This document shows, one piece after another, positions 18,245-27,275 of a stretch of 64,000 bases of DNA. Position numbers and translations under genes: made by a program. The notes beneath the pieces are model-generated. The model had not been told where the DNA came from and made no database searches. It saw nothing but the letters and a program-made list of their open reading frames with translations. The stretch is from the NCBI RefSeq assembly GCF_000472925.1, contig NZ_AXAS01000013.1, positions 124,001-188,000 on the forward strand, given 5' to 3'. Source of the stretch: Bradyrhizobium sp. Ec3.3 (lineage in GTDB: Bacteria > Pseudomonadota > Alphaproteobacteria > Rhizobiales > Xanthobacteraceae). Each line of letters opens with the position of its first letter. Position 1 is the first letter of the stretch.

Positions 18245-19930
18245 ATGTTGCGCGTCGTTTCCCTGATCCTTCTCATCCTGCTGTCATCTGCGCCGGCCGT
18301 CCTGGCCGACCCCCAGCTTGGCGATGATCTCGAGACCTGCCGCGAGCGCAAGATCGACCTGCCGACGCGGTTCACAGCCTGCGAAAACCTGCTCGGCTCG
18401 GACCGCGTGACCGGGAAGGACAAGTCCATCGCGCTGACCGTGCGGGGCTTCACGCTTCTGAACAAGCGCGACTTCGACCACGCCCTCGAAGCCTTCGCCG
18501 CGGCGCGCGACGCCGATCCCGACAACATGGTCGCGCTCGACGGCCAGGCCCAGGCCCATCAGCGCAAGGGCCAGGATGATCTGGCGATGGCCGACTACAA
18601 CCTCGCCCTTCAGAAGCGCCCCAACTATGGCGGCGCCTATAATGACCGCGGCACGCTGTACTTGCGCAAGGGCGCGCTCCAGAGCGCGCTCGACGATTTC
18701 AATCTCGCCATCAAATACACGCCCAATCTGCTGGTCGGTCACACCAACCGCGCGCGGACGCGGACCTTCATGAAGAATTACGACGGCGCGCTCGCCGACT
18801 TTGCTGACGCGCAGAAGATCGATCCGAATGCGCTGCAAATTCCCAACCATCGCTGCGTCACCTTTGCCGCGATGCGGCGCTTCGACGAGGCGCTCGCCGA
18901 TTGCAACAACGTCCTGGGGAAGCAGCCGAAGAACCAGTATGCGCTCGCCAACCGCGCTGATGCCTACCTCGCCAAGGGCGACCTCGATTCCGCGCTGAAC
19001 GACTACAACGCCATCCTCGAGATGAATCCGAACAACGTCCGCGCCCATGCCGGCCGCGGCCAGGTGTTCGAGCGCAAGCAGGATCTCGCGCAGGCGCGCG
19101 CCGACTACCGCGCCGCCGCCTTTGCGCTCACCCCGTTCGACGAGATCGACGTCGCGATGGCGCGTACCGGCGCGCGGAGCCGCCTGGCCGGGCTCGAGCC
19201 CAAGACGCCTTCGACGCGCTCGACCCTGCGCCGTGTGGCGCTGGTGATCGGCAACGGCGCCTACCGCAACGTTCATGCGCTCTCCAATCCGCCGCGCGAC
19301 GCCAAGCTGATCGCCAGCGCGCTACGCGACGTCGGCTTCCAGACCGTCACGATCTCGACTGATCTTTCCCGGGACCAGTTCTTCGAGACGCTTCGCAGCT
19401 TTGCGGCGGATGCGGAGAAGGCCGATTGGGCGGTGGTCTATTATGCCGGCCATGGCTTCGAGATCGGCGGCGTGAACTATCTGGTGCCGGTCGATGCAAG
19501 GCTCGCGGTCGACAAGGACGCGGAGACCGAAGCCGTGGCGCTGGAGCAGGTGATCGCGGCGGTCGGCGGCGCGCACAAGCTGCGACTCGTGATCCTCGAT
19601 GCCTGTCGCGACAATCCCTTCGCGCCGACCATGCAGCACACGCTGGCGCTCAAGCTGGTCGACAAGGGTTTTTCCAACATCGAGCCCAGTGTGGGTTTCA
19701 TGGTGGTCTACGCCGCCAAGCACGGTGAGACCGCGATGGATGGCGACGGCAACGACAGCCCGTTCGCGCTCGCGCTCGCGCGTGACGTGCGGCAGCCGAA
19801 TGTGGAGGTCCGCAAGCTCTTCGACATCGTCCGTGACGACGTCTGGCTCCAGACCAAGCACGTGCAGCAACCCTTCACCTACGGCTCGCCGCCCGGCAGC
19901 GAGGATTTTTACTTCGTGGCGGGCAAATGA
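18245..19930 (+). CDS. Exported TPR-caspase-family protein
   Basis: A 561-residue protein. The signal peptide (VSLILLILLSSAPAVLA) follows the ATG at 18245; upstream in-frame ATGs at 18197 and 18215 would leave a long hydrophilic leader. Residues 50-310 hold about seven tetratricopeptide repeats (ALDGQAQAHQRKGQDDLAMA; ALANRADAYLAKGDLDSALN). Residues 330-560 form a peptidase C14 (caspase-like) domain, with catalytic His403 in YYAGHGFEIGG and Cys454 in LDACRDNPF. It would be a periplasmic metacaspase-like cysteine protease or scaffold; its target is unknown. No clear operon partner. The rhizobial representatives have not been assigned a role as far as I know. Confidence 0.9.
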   Translation: MLRVVSLILLILLSSAPAVLADPQLGDDLETCRERKIDLPTRFTACENLLGSDRVTGKDKSIALTVRGFTLLNKRDFDHALEAFAAARDADPDNMVALDGQAQAHQRKGQDDLAMADYNLALQKRPNYGGAYNDRGTLYLRKGALQSALDDFNLAIKYTPNLLVGHTNRARTRTFMKNYDGALADFADAQKIDPNALQIPNHRCVTFAAMRRFDEALADCNNVLGKQPKNQYALANRADAYLAKGDLDSALNDYNAILEMNPNNVRAHAGRGQVFERKQDLAQARADYRAAAFALTPFDEIDVAMARTGARSRLAGLEPKTPSTRSTLRRVALVIGNGAYRNVHALSNPPRDAKLIASALRDVGFQTVTISTDLSRDQFFETLRSFAADAEKADWAVVYYAGHGFEIGGVNYLVPVDARLAVDKDAETEAVALEQVIAAVGGAHKLRLVILDACRDNPFAPTMQHTLALKLVDKGFSNIEPSVGFMVVYAAKHGETAMDGDGNDSPFALALARDVRQPNVEVRKLFDIVRDDVWLQTKHVQQPFTYGSPPGSEDFYFVAGK

Positions 19931-19936
19931 GGGATT

Positions 19937-20029
19937 TCGTAGGGTGGGCAAAGCGAAGCGTGCCCACCATTTCTCCGCGCATTTGGATGGATGGTGGGCA
20001 CGGCGCTTCGCGCCTTTGCCCACCCTACA
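19937..20029. repeat. Dispersed palindromic repeat (GTAGGGTGGGCAAAG type), copy 2
   Basis: TCGTAGGGTGGGCAAAGCG is inverted as CGCCTTTGCCCACCCTACA, with inner arms GCGTGCCCACCAT / ATGGTGGGCACG. It fills the gap between the convergent caspase and helicase genes almost completely and probably serves as a two-way transcription end. Confidence 0.85.
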
Positions 20030-20032
20030 GCA

Positions 20033-21148
20033 TCACACCACCACGCTGAGCCGCTTGGCCGCCCTTGTGATGCCGGTGTAGAGCCACCTGGCGCGGCTGT
20101 CCTGGAACGCAAAGCTCTCGTCGAACAGCACGACATCGTCCCATTGCGAGCCCTGCGACTTGTGCACGGTCAGCACGTAGCCGTAGTCGAACTCGTCATA
20201 GGGCTTGCGCTGCTCCCAGGCGATCTGCTCGATGCCGCCCTCGAAGCAATCCGCGCGCACCGAGACCTTCGTGACCTTGTGACCGAAGTCCTCGTCCGGC
20301 GACAGCCGCATGCTGAGGATCCGCGACTTCGAGCGCGAGGTGTTGCGCGACTTCACGCGCCACAGGCCGCCATTGAACAGGCCCTTCTTGCGGTTGTTGC
20401 GCAGGCACACCAGCTTGTCGCCGGCGACCGGAAACTGGTCTTCGATATTCTGGCGCTGGCGCACGCGCATGTTGTAGGCGCGGCGGGTGTTGTTGCGGCC
20501 GACCAGGATCTGGTCGGCGCTCATGACGCGGTCAGGATCGAGCTCCTTGCGCGAGACCACCTCGCTCTCGCCATAGCGGCCGATTTCGAGCTCCCGACCC
20601 TCGCGGATGTCCATCGACATCCGCACGATCGGATCGTCCTGCGCCTGGCGATGCACCTCGGTCAGCATCGCGTCGGGCTCGGTATTGGTGAAGAAGCCGC
20701 CGCCCTGGATCGGCGGCAACTGTGCGGGGTCTCCGAGCACGAGCAGCGGGCAGTCGAACGACATCAGGTCGCGGCCGAGTTCGGCATCGACCATCGAGCA
20801 TTCGTCGATCACGATTAGCTTCGCCTTCGAGGCCGGCGCATCGTCCCACAGTTCGAAGCTCGGCTGCTCCTCGCCGGATTCACGGGCGCGGTAGATCAGC
20901 GAATGGATGGTGGAGGCGTTGTCGCAACCCTTGTTGCGCATGACGAGCGCCGCCTTGCCGGTGAAGGCGGCAAACTTCACCTCGCCGTCGACGCCGTCGG
21001 CGATATGCCGCGCCAGCGTCGTCTTGCCGGTTCCGGCAAAGCCGAACAGCCGGAAGATCGGCGGCGTGCCGTTACGGCCGGGCTTTGCCTTGAGCCAGTC
21101 GGCAACGGCGTTGAGGGCGGCATCCTGATGCGGGGTAAATGTCGGCAT
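20033..21148 (-). CDS. RecD-like ATP-dependent DNA helicase
   Basis: A 371-residue superfamily 1B helicase. Walker A is LFGFAGTGKTTLA (about residues 34-46), Walker B VIDECSMVDAEL, motif III LVLGDPAQLPPI, and the C-terminal UvrD_C_2 motif YVLTVHKSQGSQWDDV with TGITRA close to the end. It is shorter than RecD or RecD2 and lacks their N-terminal domains, matching the small AAA_30 helicases common in alphaproteobacteria and phages. It may act in repair or recombination as a stand-alone 5'-3' helicase (inference). No phage genes adjoin it. Confidence 0.9.
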   Translation of the reverse strand: MPTFTPHQDAALNAVADWLKAKPGRNGTPPIFRLFGFAGTGKTTLARHIADGVDGEVKFAAFTGKAALVMRNKGCDNASTIHSLIYRARESGEEQPSFELWDDAPASKAKLIVIDECSMVDAELGRDLMSFDCPLLVLGDPAQLPPIQGGGFFTNTEPDAMLTEVHRQAQDDPIVRMSMDIREGRELEIGRYGESEVVSRKELDPDRVMSADQILVGRNNTRRAYNMRVRQRQNIEDQFPVAGDKLVCLRNNRKKGLFNGGLWRVKSRNTSRSKSRILSMRLSPDEDFGHKVTKVSVRADCFEGGIEQIAWEQRKPYDEFDYGYVLTVHKSQGSQWDDVVLFDESFAFQDSRARWLYTGITRAAKRLSVVV

Positions 21149-21229
21149 TTTCGTCTTGAGGGAGGGCGAAAATGATCGATTCGCCAGTCCCCAAAACTAA
21201 CCATTCCCCCCGCCGGTTCAAGCCGCGGC

Positions 21230-21310
21230 GCATGATCCGGAAAAGTGCGCAGCGGTTTTCCGAAAAGATCATGCTCAAACAACAACTAAAGCGCGATGAC
21301 ATCGCGCTTT
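21230..21310. repeat. Dispersed repeats (GCATGATCCGGA copy 2 plus TAAAGCGCGATGA)
   Basis: GCATGATCCGGAAAAGTGCG with partner GATCATGCTCAAACAAC (21230-21276) is followed by TAAAGCGCGATGA / CATCGCGCTTT (21287-21310). It sits just beyond the napC stop codon, so it may help end nap transcription. The same two-part arrangement occurs at 15884-16029. Confidence 0.85.
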
Positions 21311-21313
21311 GCC

Positions 21314-21979
21314 CTATTGCCAGCCGGGAACGCCGCGCATGTCGGGCAGGTGGTGGGCGATGCCCTTATGGCAGTCGATGCAGGTTTTCTCGCCCGTGAA
21401 CAGGAAGCGCTGATGCGCGACGGACGCCCGCGGCGACTGCTTGGTGATGTCCATGGAATCGGCACTGTGGCAGTTGCGGCATTCCAGCGAGTCATTGGCC
21501 TTGAAGCGCGCCCATTCATGCGCCGCGAGCTCGAGCCGGTGGTCGACGAATTTCTCGCGGGTGTCGATCGTGCCGAAAATCTTGCCCCAGACTTCCTTGG
21601 AGGCCTGCATCTTGCGCGCGATCTTGTCGGTCCAGTTGTGCGGGACGTGGCAGTCCGGGCAGGTCGCGCGCACGCCGGAGCGGTTGCTGAAGTGGATGGT
21701 CGACTTCAGCTCGGCGTAGACGTTGTCCTTCATCTCATGGCAGCCGGTACAGAACTTTTCCGTATTGGTCAGCTCCAGCGCGGTGTTGAAGCCGCCCCAG
21801 AAGATGACGCCGGCCACGAAGCCCGCGAGCACCAGCGTACCCAATGCGAATACCGTGCTCGGCCGCGTCAGCACGCCCCAGAGCTCGAGCGCGAAATCCC
21901 AGGTTCGGGCGAGAAAGCCGCGCCTGGTCTTCGGATCTGCATTGGGGTCTACATTCGGGTCTCCGGCGGTCGTCGTCAT
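21314..21979 (-). CDS. napC: Tetrahaem cytochrome c quinol dehydrogenase NapC
   Basis: A 221-residue membrane-anchored cytochrome that carries electrons from quinol to NapAB. A single N-terminal anchor ([20 protein letters not shown]) precedes four CxxCH haem sites: CTGCH, CPDCH, CRNCH and CIDCH. The ATG at 21979 overlaps the napB stop (4 nt), showing translational coupling; upstream in-frame codons lie inside napB and are rejected. Last gene of the napEDABC operon. Confidence 0.96.
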   Translation of the reverse strand: MTTTAGDPNVDPNADPKTRRGFLARTWDFALELWGVLTRPSTVFALGTLVLAGFVAGVIFWGGFNTALELTNTEKFCTGCHEMKDNVYAELKSTIHFSNRSGVRATCPDCHVPHNWTDKIARKMQASKEVWGKIFGTIDTREKFVDHRLELAAHEWARFKANDSLECRNCHSADSMDITKQSPRASVAHQRFLFTGEKTCIDCHKGIAHHLPDMRGVPGWQ

Positions 21980-22443
21980 CGGCGGCCACCGGGGCTTGAA
22001 CGCGAGAGCAGCGTGTCGATGTCGGTGAAGTCGTTGCTGACAGGCGGCGTGGCGGTGTTCTGCGGCACGTGGCATTCCGTGCAGAAGAAGCGCCGCGGCG
22101 AGATCGAGGCCAGGAACTGGCCGTCACGGTCCATGAAATGCGTGATCGAGACCATCGGCGCCTGTGATTCCGCCGTGCGCGAGCGCGCATGGCAGGACAG
22201 GCACTTGTTGCTGTTGAGGTCGATCTGGTAGCCGTCGATCGAATGCGGGATCACCGGCGGCTGCTCCGGATAGTTGCGCGACTCCCTTTCGGAGGTGTTG
22301 CGGTTCGGCAGCATCGGCGGAGCCGGCCCTTCGTCGTTGAGCGGGGTCGGCCCGCGCAGGCCCGAGGTCACCGTCTGCGCGGTCAGCGAACTCGCGCCCG
22401 CGGCAATAGCGAGCGCCAGAAGGACGATTCCGGATCGTTTCAT
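21976..22443 (-). CDS. napB: Periplasmic nitrate reductase small subunit, dihaem cytochrome c
   Basis: A 155-residue periplasmic dihaem protein that passes electrons from NapC to NapA. The signal peptide starts [20 protein letters not shown]; the mature protein has the haem sites CLSCH and CTECH plus the distal His residues in the PHSIDGYQ and THFMDR segments. The start codon follows the napA stop by about 6 bp, and the stop overlaps napC. A second in-frame ATG lies directly upstream at 22446. Confidence 0.95.
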   Translation of the reverse strand: MKRSGIVLLALAIAAGASSLTAQTVTSGLRGPTPLNDEGPAPPMLPNRNTSERESRNYPEQPPVIPHSIDGYQIDLNSNKCLSCHARSRTAESQAPMVSITHFMDRDGQFLASISPRRFFCTECHVPQNTATPPVSNDFTDIDTLLSRSSPGGRR

Positions 22444-22448
22444 CATGG

Positions 22449-24953
22449 TCACACCCGCTCGATGCGCACGGCGCATTTCTTGAAGTCGGTTTGCAGCGAG
22501 ATCGGGTCGGTGGCGTCCAGCGTCACCTTGTTGATCAGCTTGGACTCGTCGAACCAGGGCACGAACACCAGCCCGCGCGGCGGCCGGTCGCGGCCCCGCG
22601 TCTCGACGCGAGCGCGGATGTAGCCGCGGCGGGACACGACCTTCACCTCGTCGCCGCGGCGCAGTTTTGCGTCCTGCGCGTCGTCGGGATGCATGAAGCA
22701 GACGGCCTCGGGGAACGCCTTGTAGAGCTCGGGCACGCGGCGCGTCATGGTGCCGGAATGCCAGTGCTCCAGCACGCGGCCGGTCGAGAGCCAGTACGGA
22801 TAGTCATTGTCCGGCGATTCCGCCGCCGGCTCGAAAGGCAGCGCGAAGATGCGCGCCTTGCCGTCGGGGTAGCCGTAGAACTGCACGTCCGTGCCCTGCT
22901 TCACATAGGGATCGCTGCCTTCGCGGAAACGCCATTTGGTCTCCTGGCCGTTGACGACGGGCCAGCGCAGGCCACGCTCGCGGTGATAGCTTTCGAACGG
23001 CGCAAGGTCGTGACCATGGCCGCGGCCGAAGGCGGCATACTCCTCGAACAACCCCTTCTGCACGTAGAAGCCGAACGCCTTGGACTCGTCGTTGGCGTAG
23101 CCCTCCTCGATCTCCGAGGTCGGGAATTTGTCGACCTGCCCGTTCTTGTACAGCACGTCGAACAGCGTCTTGCCGCGATATTCCGGCTTCTTGGCGATCA
23201 GCTCTTCGGGCCAGACCTCCTCGATCTTGAAGCGTTTTGAAAACTCCATGAGCTGCCAGAGATCGGATTTGGATTCGCCGGGAGCCGAGACGAGCTGATG
23301 CCAGAATTGCGTGCGTCGCTCGGCGTTGCCATAGGCGCCTTCCTTCTCAACCCACATCGCCGTCGGCAGGATGAGGTCGGCCGCGAGCGCCGTCACGGTC
23401 GGGTAGGCATCCGAGACCACGATGAAATTGTCGGGGTTGCGGAAGCCCGGATAGGTTTCCTCGTTGATGTTGGGTCCCGCTTGCAGGTTGTTGTTGACCT
23501 GCACCCAATAGGCGTTGAGCAGGCCGTCTTTCAGCATCCGGCTCTGCAGCACGGCGTGATAGCCGGGCTTGTCGGGGATGGTGCCCTCGGGCAAGAGCCA
23601 GATGTGCTCTGTCTTGTCGCGATGCTCCTTGTTGGTGACGACCATGTCGGCCGGCAGGCGATGCGAGAAGGTGCCGACCTCGCGCGCGGTGCCGCAGGCT
23701 GATGGCTGGCCAGTCAGCGAGAACGGGCTGTTGCCCGGCGAGGCGATCTTTCCGGTCAAGAGATGGATGTTGTAGACGAGGTTGTTGCACCAGACACCGC
23801 GGGTGTGCTGGTTGAAGCCCATGGTCCAGAACGAGACCACCTTGGTCTTGGGATCGGCGTAGAGCTCGGCCAGCGCCTCCAGCCGGTTGAGCGGCACGCC
23901 GGACATTTTTGCCGCCTTCTCCAGCGTGTAGTCCGACACGAACTTTACGTATTCGTCGTAGGTCATGTCGGTGGAGTCGTTGGCCTTGGCCGCGCCGGTT
24001 GCCTTCTTCTGAAGCGGATGTTCGGGCCGCAGGCCGTAGCCGATGTCGGTCTGGCCGCGCTTGAACACGGTATGCGCTGCGACGAAATCCTTGCTGACGC
24101 GGCCGGTCTTGATGATGTGGTTGGCGATCGCGTTGAGGATGTAGAGGTCGGTCTGCGGCACGAACACCATGCCGATATCGGCAAGATCGAACGAGCGGTG
24201 CTCGAAGGTCGAGAGCACGGCGACGCGGACATGGGGTGCCGAGAGGCGGCGGTCGGTCAGCCGCGTCCACAGGATGGGGTGCATCTCCGCCATGTTGGAG
24301 CCCCACAGCACGAAGGCATCGGTGGCCTCGATGTCGTCATAGCAGCCGGCCGGTTCGTCGATGCCGAAGGTGCGCATCATGCCGGCGACCGCCGAGGCCA
24401 TGCAGTGGCGCGCATTGGGATCGATATTGTTGGTGCGGAAGCCGGCCTTGAACAGCTTTGAGGCGGCATAGCCTTCCCAGATCGTCCACTGGCCGGAGCC
24501 GAACATGCCGACGCCGCTGGGCCCACGCTTCTTCAGCGCGTCCTTCCATTTCTCGGCCATGATGTCGAAGGCTTCGTCCCACGACACCGGCGTGAACTCG
24601 CCGTTCTTGTCATATTTGCCGCCTGTCTTGCGCAGCATCGGTTGCGTCAGGCGATCATGGCCGTACATGATCTTGGAGAGGAAGTAGCCCTTGACACAGT
24701 TGAGGCCGCGATTGACCTCGGCCTTGATGTCGCCGTGGGTAGCGACCACGCGGTTGTCCTTGGTCGCGACCATGACGGAGCAGCCGGTGCCGCAGAAGCG
24801 GCAGGCGGCCTTGTCCCATTTCAATTCGCTGCCGTCACGTTCGGTGACGAGGTTGGCGGCGAGCGCCGGTGCCGGCATGCCCGCGGCGGCGGCTGCGATC
24901 GCAGCGGCCTCCAGCTTCAGCATCTGGCGGCGGTCGATCTTCGGTGCGGTCAT
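22449..24953 (-). CDS. napA: Periplasmic nitrate reductase catalytic subunit
   Basis: An 834-residue molybdoenzyme reducing nitrate to nitrite in the periplasm. A Tat signal ([20 protein letters not shown]) is followed by the 4Fe-4S site C51, C54, C58 (CRFCGTGC) and C86 (GLNCVKG). The Mo-ligating Cys184 lies in [11 protein letters not shown]-terminal hallmarks include [16 protein letters not shown] and KVVSRRG, the molybdopterin dinucleotide-binding domain. Full length. Supports anaerobic nitrate respiration or denitrification and redox balancing. Confidence 0.98.
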   Translation of the reverse strand: MTAPKIDRRQMLKLEAAAIAAAAAGMPAPALAANLVTERDGSELKWDKAACRFCGTGCSVMVATKDNRVVATHGDIKAEVNRGLNCVKGYFLSKIMYGHDRLTQPMLRKTGGKYDKNGEFTPVSWDEAFDIMAEKWKDALKKRGPSGVGMFGSGQWTIWEGYAASKLFKAGFRTNNIDPNARHCMASAVAGMMRTFGIDEPAGCYDDIEATDAFVLWGSNMAEMHPILWTRLTDRRLSAPHVRVAVLSTFEHRSFDLADIGMVFVPQTDLYILNAIANHIIKTGRVSKDFVAAHTVFKRGQTDIGYGLRPEHPLQKKATGAAKANDSTDMTYDEYVKFVSDYTLEKAAKMSGVPLNRLEALAELYADPKTKVVSFWTMGFNQHTRGVWCNNLVYNIHLLTGKIASPGNSPFSLTGQPSACGTAREVGTFSHRLPADMVVTNKEHRDKTEHIWLLPEGTIPDKPGYHAVLQSRMLKDGLLNAYWVQVNNNLQAGPNINEETYPGFRNPDNFIVVSDAYPTVTALAADLILPTAMWVEKEGAYGNAERRTQFWHQLVSAPGESKSDLWQLMEFSKRFKIEEVWPEELIAKKPEYRGKTLFDVLYKNGQVDKFPTSEIEEGYANDESKAFGFYVQKGLFEEYAAFGRGHGHDLAPFESYHRERGLRWPVVNGQETKWRFREGSDPYVKQGTDVQFYGYPDGKARIFALPFEPAAESPDNDYPYWLSTGRVLEHWHSGTMTRRVPELYKAFPEAVCFMHPDDAQDAKLRRGDEVKVVSRRGYIRARVETRGRDRPPRGLVFVPWFDESKLINKVTLDATDPISLQTDFKKCAVRIERV

Positions 24954-24983
24954 AACGGTTCTCCCGGCGTCAGCGACGCGGTC

Positions 24984-25298
24984 TCAAGCAGTTTCGATGG
25001 CGTGAAAGACCAGCGCCGCGGAATAGACGTGCGGCATGGACTGGATGTCGTTGAGCATGGTGCCGAGGCTGCCGGCATCCGGCGCCTCCACCACGACGAC
25101 GAGCTTGCCGCGCGCATCGCGGCCGTGGATTTCGCAGCCGGGCAATGCCGTGATGTCGGCCTCGACCTCGGCGAGGCGCTCGGGGCGCGCCTGCACCAGA
25201 ATGCTGGCGATCTCGCCTCCGGGCGGAGGCACGACGCGGTCGGCGCTGAGCACCCGGCCGGTGATCAATGCGCGGCGGTTGAGTTTGGCTAGGGCCAT
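24984..25298 (-). CDS. napD: NapD chaperone for NapA
   Basis: A 104-residue cytosolic protein with a ferredoxin-like fold that binds the NapA Tat signal until the cofactor is inserted. The N-terminus NRRALITGRVL and the pattern ITALPGCEIHGRD ... KLVVVVEAP match NapD. It lies between napE and napA in the usual order with short spacers (25 and 30 bp). Confidence 0.93.
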   Translation of the reverse strand: MALAKLNRRALITGRVLSADRVVPPPGGEIASILVQARPERLAEVEADITALPGCEIHGRDARGKLVVVVEAPDAGSLGTMLNDIQSMPHVYSAALVFHAIETA

Positions 25299-25323
25299 GA
25301 TCTCGGTCTCTCGCTGCGGGGAT

Positions 25324-25506
25324 TCAATGTGGGGGAGGCGGGCCGGGAGGGCCTGCGAACATCTGGTAGATCCACACGGCGAGCCCGTAGCTGCCGACCG
25401 TTCCGACCGCGAGTGCGGGCATCACAACCGCGGTCAGGAACAGGAATGCAAAGATCTCCATGCGCTTGCGGCGCACGCGCCCAGTCGTGTCGTCAGGGGC
25501 CGACAT
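25324..25506 (-). CDS. napE: NapE small membrane protein
   Basis: A 60-residue protein with one membrane helix (IFAFLFLTAVVMPALAVGTV) followed by SYGLAVWIYQMFAGPPGPP, the NapE signature. First gene of napEDABC. Its role is unclear even in well studied species. A FixK/FNR-type box lies about 84 bp upstream of the start codon. Confidence 0.92.
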   Translation of the reverse strand: MSAPDDTTGRVRRKRMEIFAFLFLTAVVMPALAVGTVGSYGLAVWIYQMFAGPPGPPPPH

Positions 25507-25589
25507 ATTCGGTCTCTCTGAAATTTGGGAATTGGACGGCTTCCGGGCCGTTGCCTCGACGAACCATAGGTATCGGGCGGCAGATTGCC

Positions 25590-25603
25590 TTGATCTGAAT
25601 CAA
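25590..25603 (-). promoter_or_regulatory. FixK2/FNR-type binding site upstream of napEDABC
   Basis: The sequence TTGATCTGAATCAA is a perfect TTGAT-N4-ATCAA dyad. Its centre is about 90 bp from the napE start codon, leaving room for a -41.5-type activator site and an untranslated leader of about 50 nt. In Bradyrhizobium, napEDABC is known to depend on FixK2 under low oxygen, which matches the site. Confidence 0.85.
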
Positions 25604-25659
25604 CGGTTTGCGTCTGCGGGCACTTCGCCGCACGTCTGCGACGAGCGGGCCGGGAAGCT

Positions 25660-25698
25660 ATCGGCTACTTTGCATCGGGTTGTTTTCGATATTTTGCG
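25660..25698. repeat. 39-bp intergenic repeat, copy A
   Basis: This segment, starting ATCGGCTACTTTGCAT and ending CGATATTTTGCG, matches 39027-39065 in 38 of 39 positions. Both copies are intergenic and in the same orientation. No gene or hairpin explains the conservation. It lies between the nap regulatory site and the luciferase-like monooxygenase gene. Confidence 0.8.
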
Positions 25699-25828
25699 CT
25701 TTCGTGGGTCTTCTGCCTTCGCCTGCGTACGCTCAACAACGTCCCGTCCGGCGGAATTGGGCCGCCATGGACAGGGCCGCCTCGCTCAATAAAATGCCCG
25801 CAACAAAAACAATCTCGGGAGAGGCGTC

Positions 25829-27034
25829 ATGAAGTTCGGCATCTTCTATGAGCTGCAATTGCCGCGTCCGTGGGGGGCGGGCGACGAGCTCCGGCTCTAC
25901 CAGAATGCCCTGACGCAGATGGAACTCGCCGACCGACTCGACTACGACCACGCCTGGGTGGTCGAGCATCATTTCCTGGAGGAATATTCACACTCGCCAT
26001 CGCCGGAATCCTTCCTCGCCGCCGCAAGCCAGCGCACCCAACGGATCCGGCTCGGCCACGGCATCCTCCAGCTCACCACCAACCATCCCGCGCGCGTCGC
26101 CGAGCGTGTCGCGGTGCTCGATCTGCTTTCGAACGGCCGCTGCGAGTTCGGCATGGGCGAGAGCGCCTCGATCACCGAGCTCGAGCCGTTCGGCCGCGAC
26201 ATGGAGACGAAGAAGGAGATCTTCGAGGAGGCGGTGCGCGCGATCTTCCCGATGTTTAGAGACGGCGGCAGCGAGCATCACGGCAAATATTTCGACATGC
26301 CCCTGCGCAATGTCGTGCCGAAGCCGGTGCAGAAGCCTCATCCGCCGCTCTGGATGGCCTGCTCGCAGCTTCCGACCATCGAGCGCGCCGGCCGCCACGG
26401 CTTTGGCGCGCTCGGCTTCCAGTTCGTCAGCGCGGACGCCGCGCACGCCTGGGTGCACGCCTATTACAACGCGATGACCAAGCGGCTGCACAAATTGGCA
26501 GACTACGAGATCAACCCCAACATGGCGCTGGTGTCGTTCTTCATGTGCGCGAAGACGGATGAGGAGGCACGCGCGCGGGCCGATGGCGCAACCTTCTTCC
26601 AGTTCGCCTTGCGCTTCTACGGCGCGTCGCAAAACCGCCAGCGGCCGGCGCCCGGCACCGTCAACATGTGGGACGAGTACAACAAATGGAAGCGAGATAA
26701 TCCGGAAGCGCAGGAGGCCGCGCTGCGCGGCGGCCTGATCGGCTCGCCGGAAACCATCCGCAAAAAGCTGCGGCGTTTCCGCACCTCCCACATCGACCAG
26801 GTGATCCTGCTCAACCAGGCCGGCAAGAACAGCCACGAGCACATCTGCGAGTCGCTGGACCTCTTCGCGCGCGAGGTGATGCCGGAGTTCCAGAACGATC
26901 CGAAGCAGGAGGCCTGGAAGAAGGGCGTGATGAGCGGCGAGATCGAGCTCGAAGAAATCGACACGCAGGCCTTCACTGACCGCTACGGCAAGCTCGCCAT
27001 CAACGTGCCGCCGGCGAAGGCGGTGGCGGTGTAG
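25829..27034 (+). CDS. LLM-class flavin-dependent oxidoreductase
   Basis: A 401-residue luciferase-like monooxygenase using reduced flavin supplied by a separate reductase. It begins MKFGIFYELQLPRPW, has the typical LDYDHAWVVEHHFLEEYSH segment (about 34-53), RIRLGHGILQLTTNHP and the barrel end RTSHIDQVILLNQAGKNSH. GGGAGAGG lies about 8 nt before the ATG. The substrate is unknown. No cognate reductase adjoins it; the flavin reductase of the sulfonate cluster at 34823 could serve (speculative). Confidence 0.9.
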   Translation: MKFGIFYELQLPRPWGAGDELRLYQNALTQMELADRLDYDHAWVVEHHFLEEYSHSPSPESFLAAASQRTQRIRLGHGILQLTTNHPARVAERVAVLDLLSNGRCEFGMGESASITELEPFGRDMETKKEIFEEAVRAIFPMFRDGGSEHHGKYFDMPLRNVVPKPVQKPHPPLWMACSQLPTIERAGRHGFGALGFQFVSADAAHAWVHAYYNAMTKRLHKLADYEINPNMALVSFFMCAKTDEEARARADGATFFQFALRFYGASQNRQRPAPGTVNMWDEYNKWKRDNPEAQEAALRGGLIGSPETIRKKLRRFRTSHIDQVILLNQAGKNSHEHICESLDLFAREVMPEFQNDPKQEAWKKGVMSGEIELEEIDTQAFTDRYGKLAINVPPAKAVAV

Positions 27035-27058
27035 TAAGGTCGCCGCGCGCTGTTCGGC

Positions 27059-27195
27059 ATGGGCCCCGGCTCAGCAGCACACCGCCGAAGTGACGCTGCG
27101 CTGCGTCCGGGGCACGAGACTATCCACGGACTCGCTACTTTCGTGTCCCGGACGCGGCGCAATGCGTAGCGTTGCGACGCAGAGCCGGGACCCAT
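27059..27195. repeat. Nested 137-bp palindromic element
   Basis: The outer arms ATGGGCCCCGGCTC and GAGCCGGGACCCAT pair with each other. Inside them GCGTCCGGGGCACGA pairs with TCGTGTCCCGGACGC. The element could fold into one long hairpin or cruciform. It lies between the monooxygenase stop and the LuxR-type gene and may terminate the former. Confidence 0.75.
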
Positions 27196-27275
27196 GAGGC
27201 AGCGGATGGCGGCGCCTTCCGGCGCGCCGCCGTTGCTGATAACCTCCGCCAAAAGATACTTGGCGGAGGAAAGCA

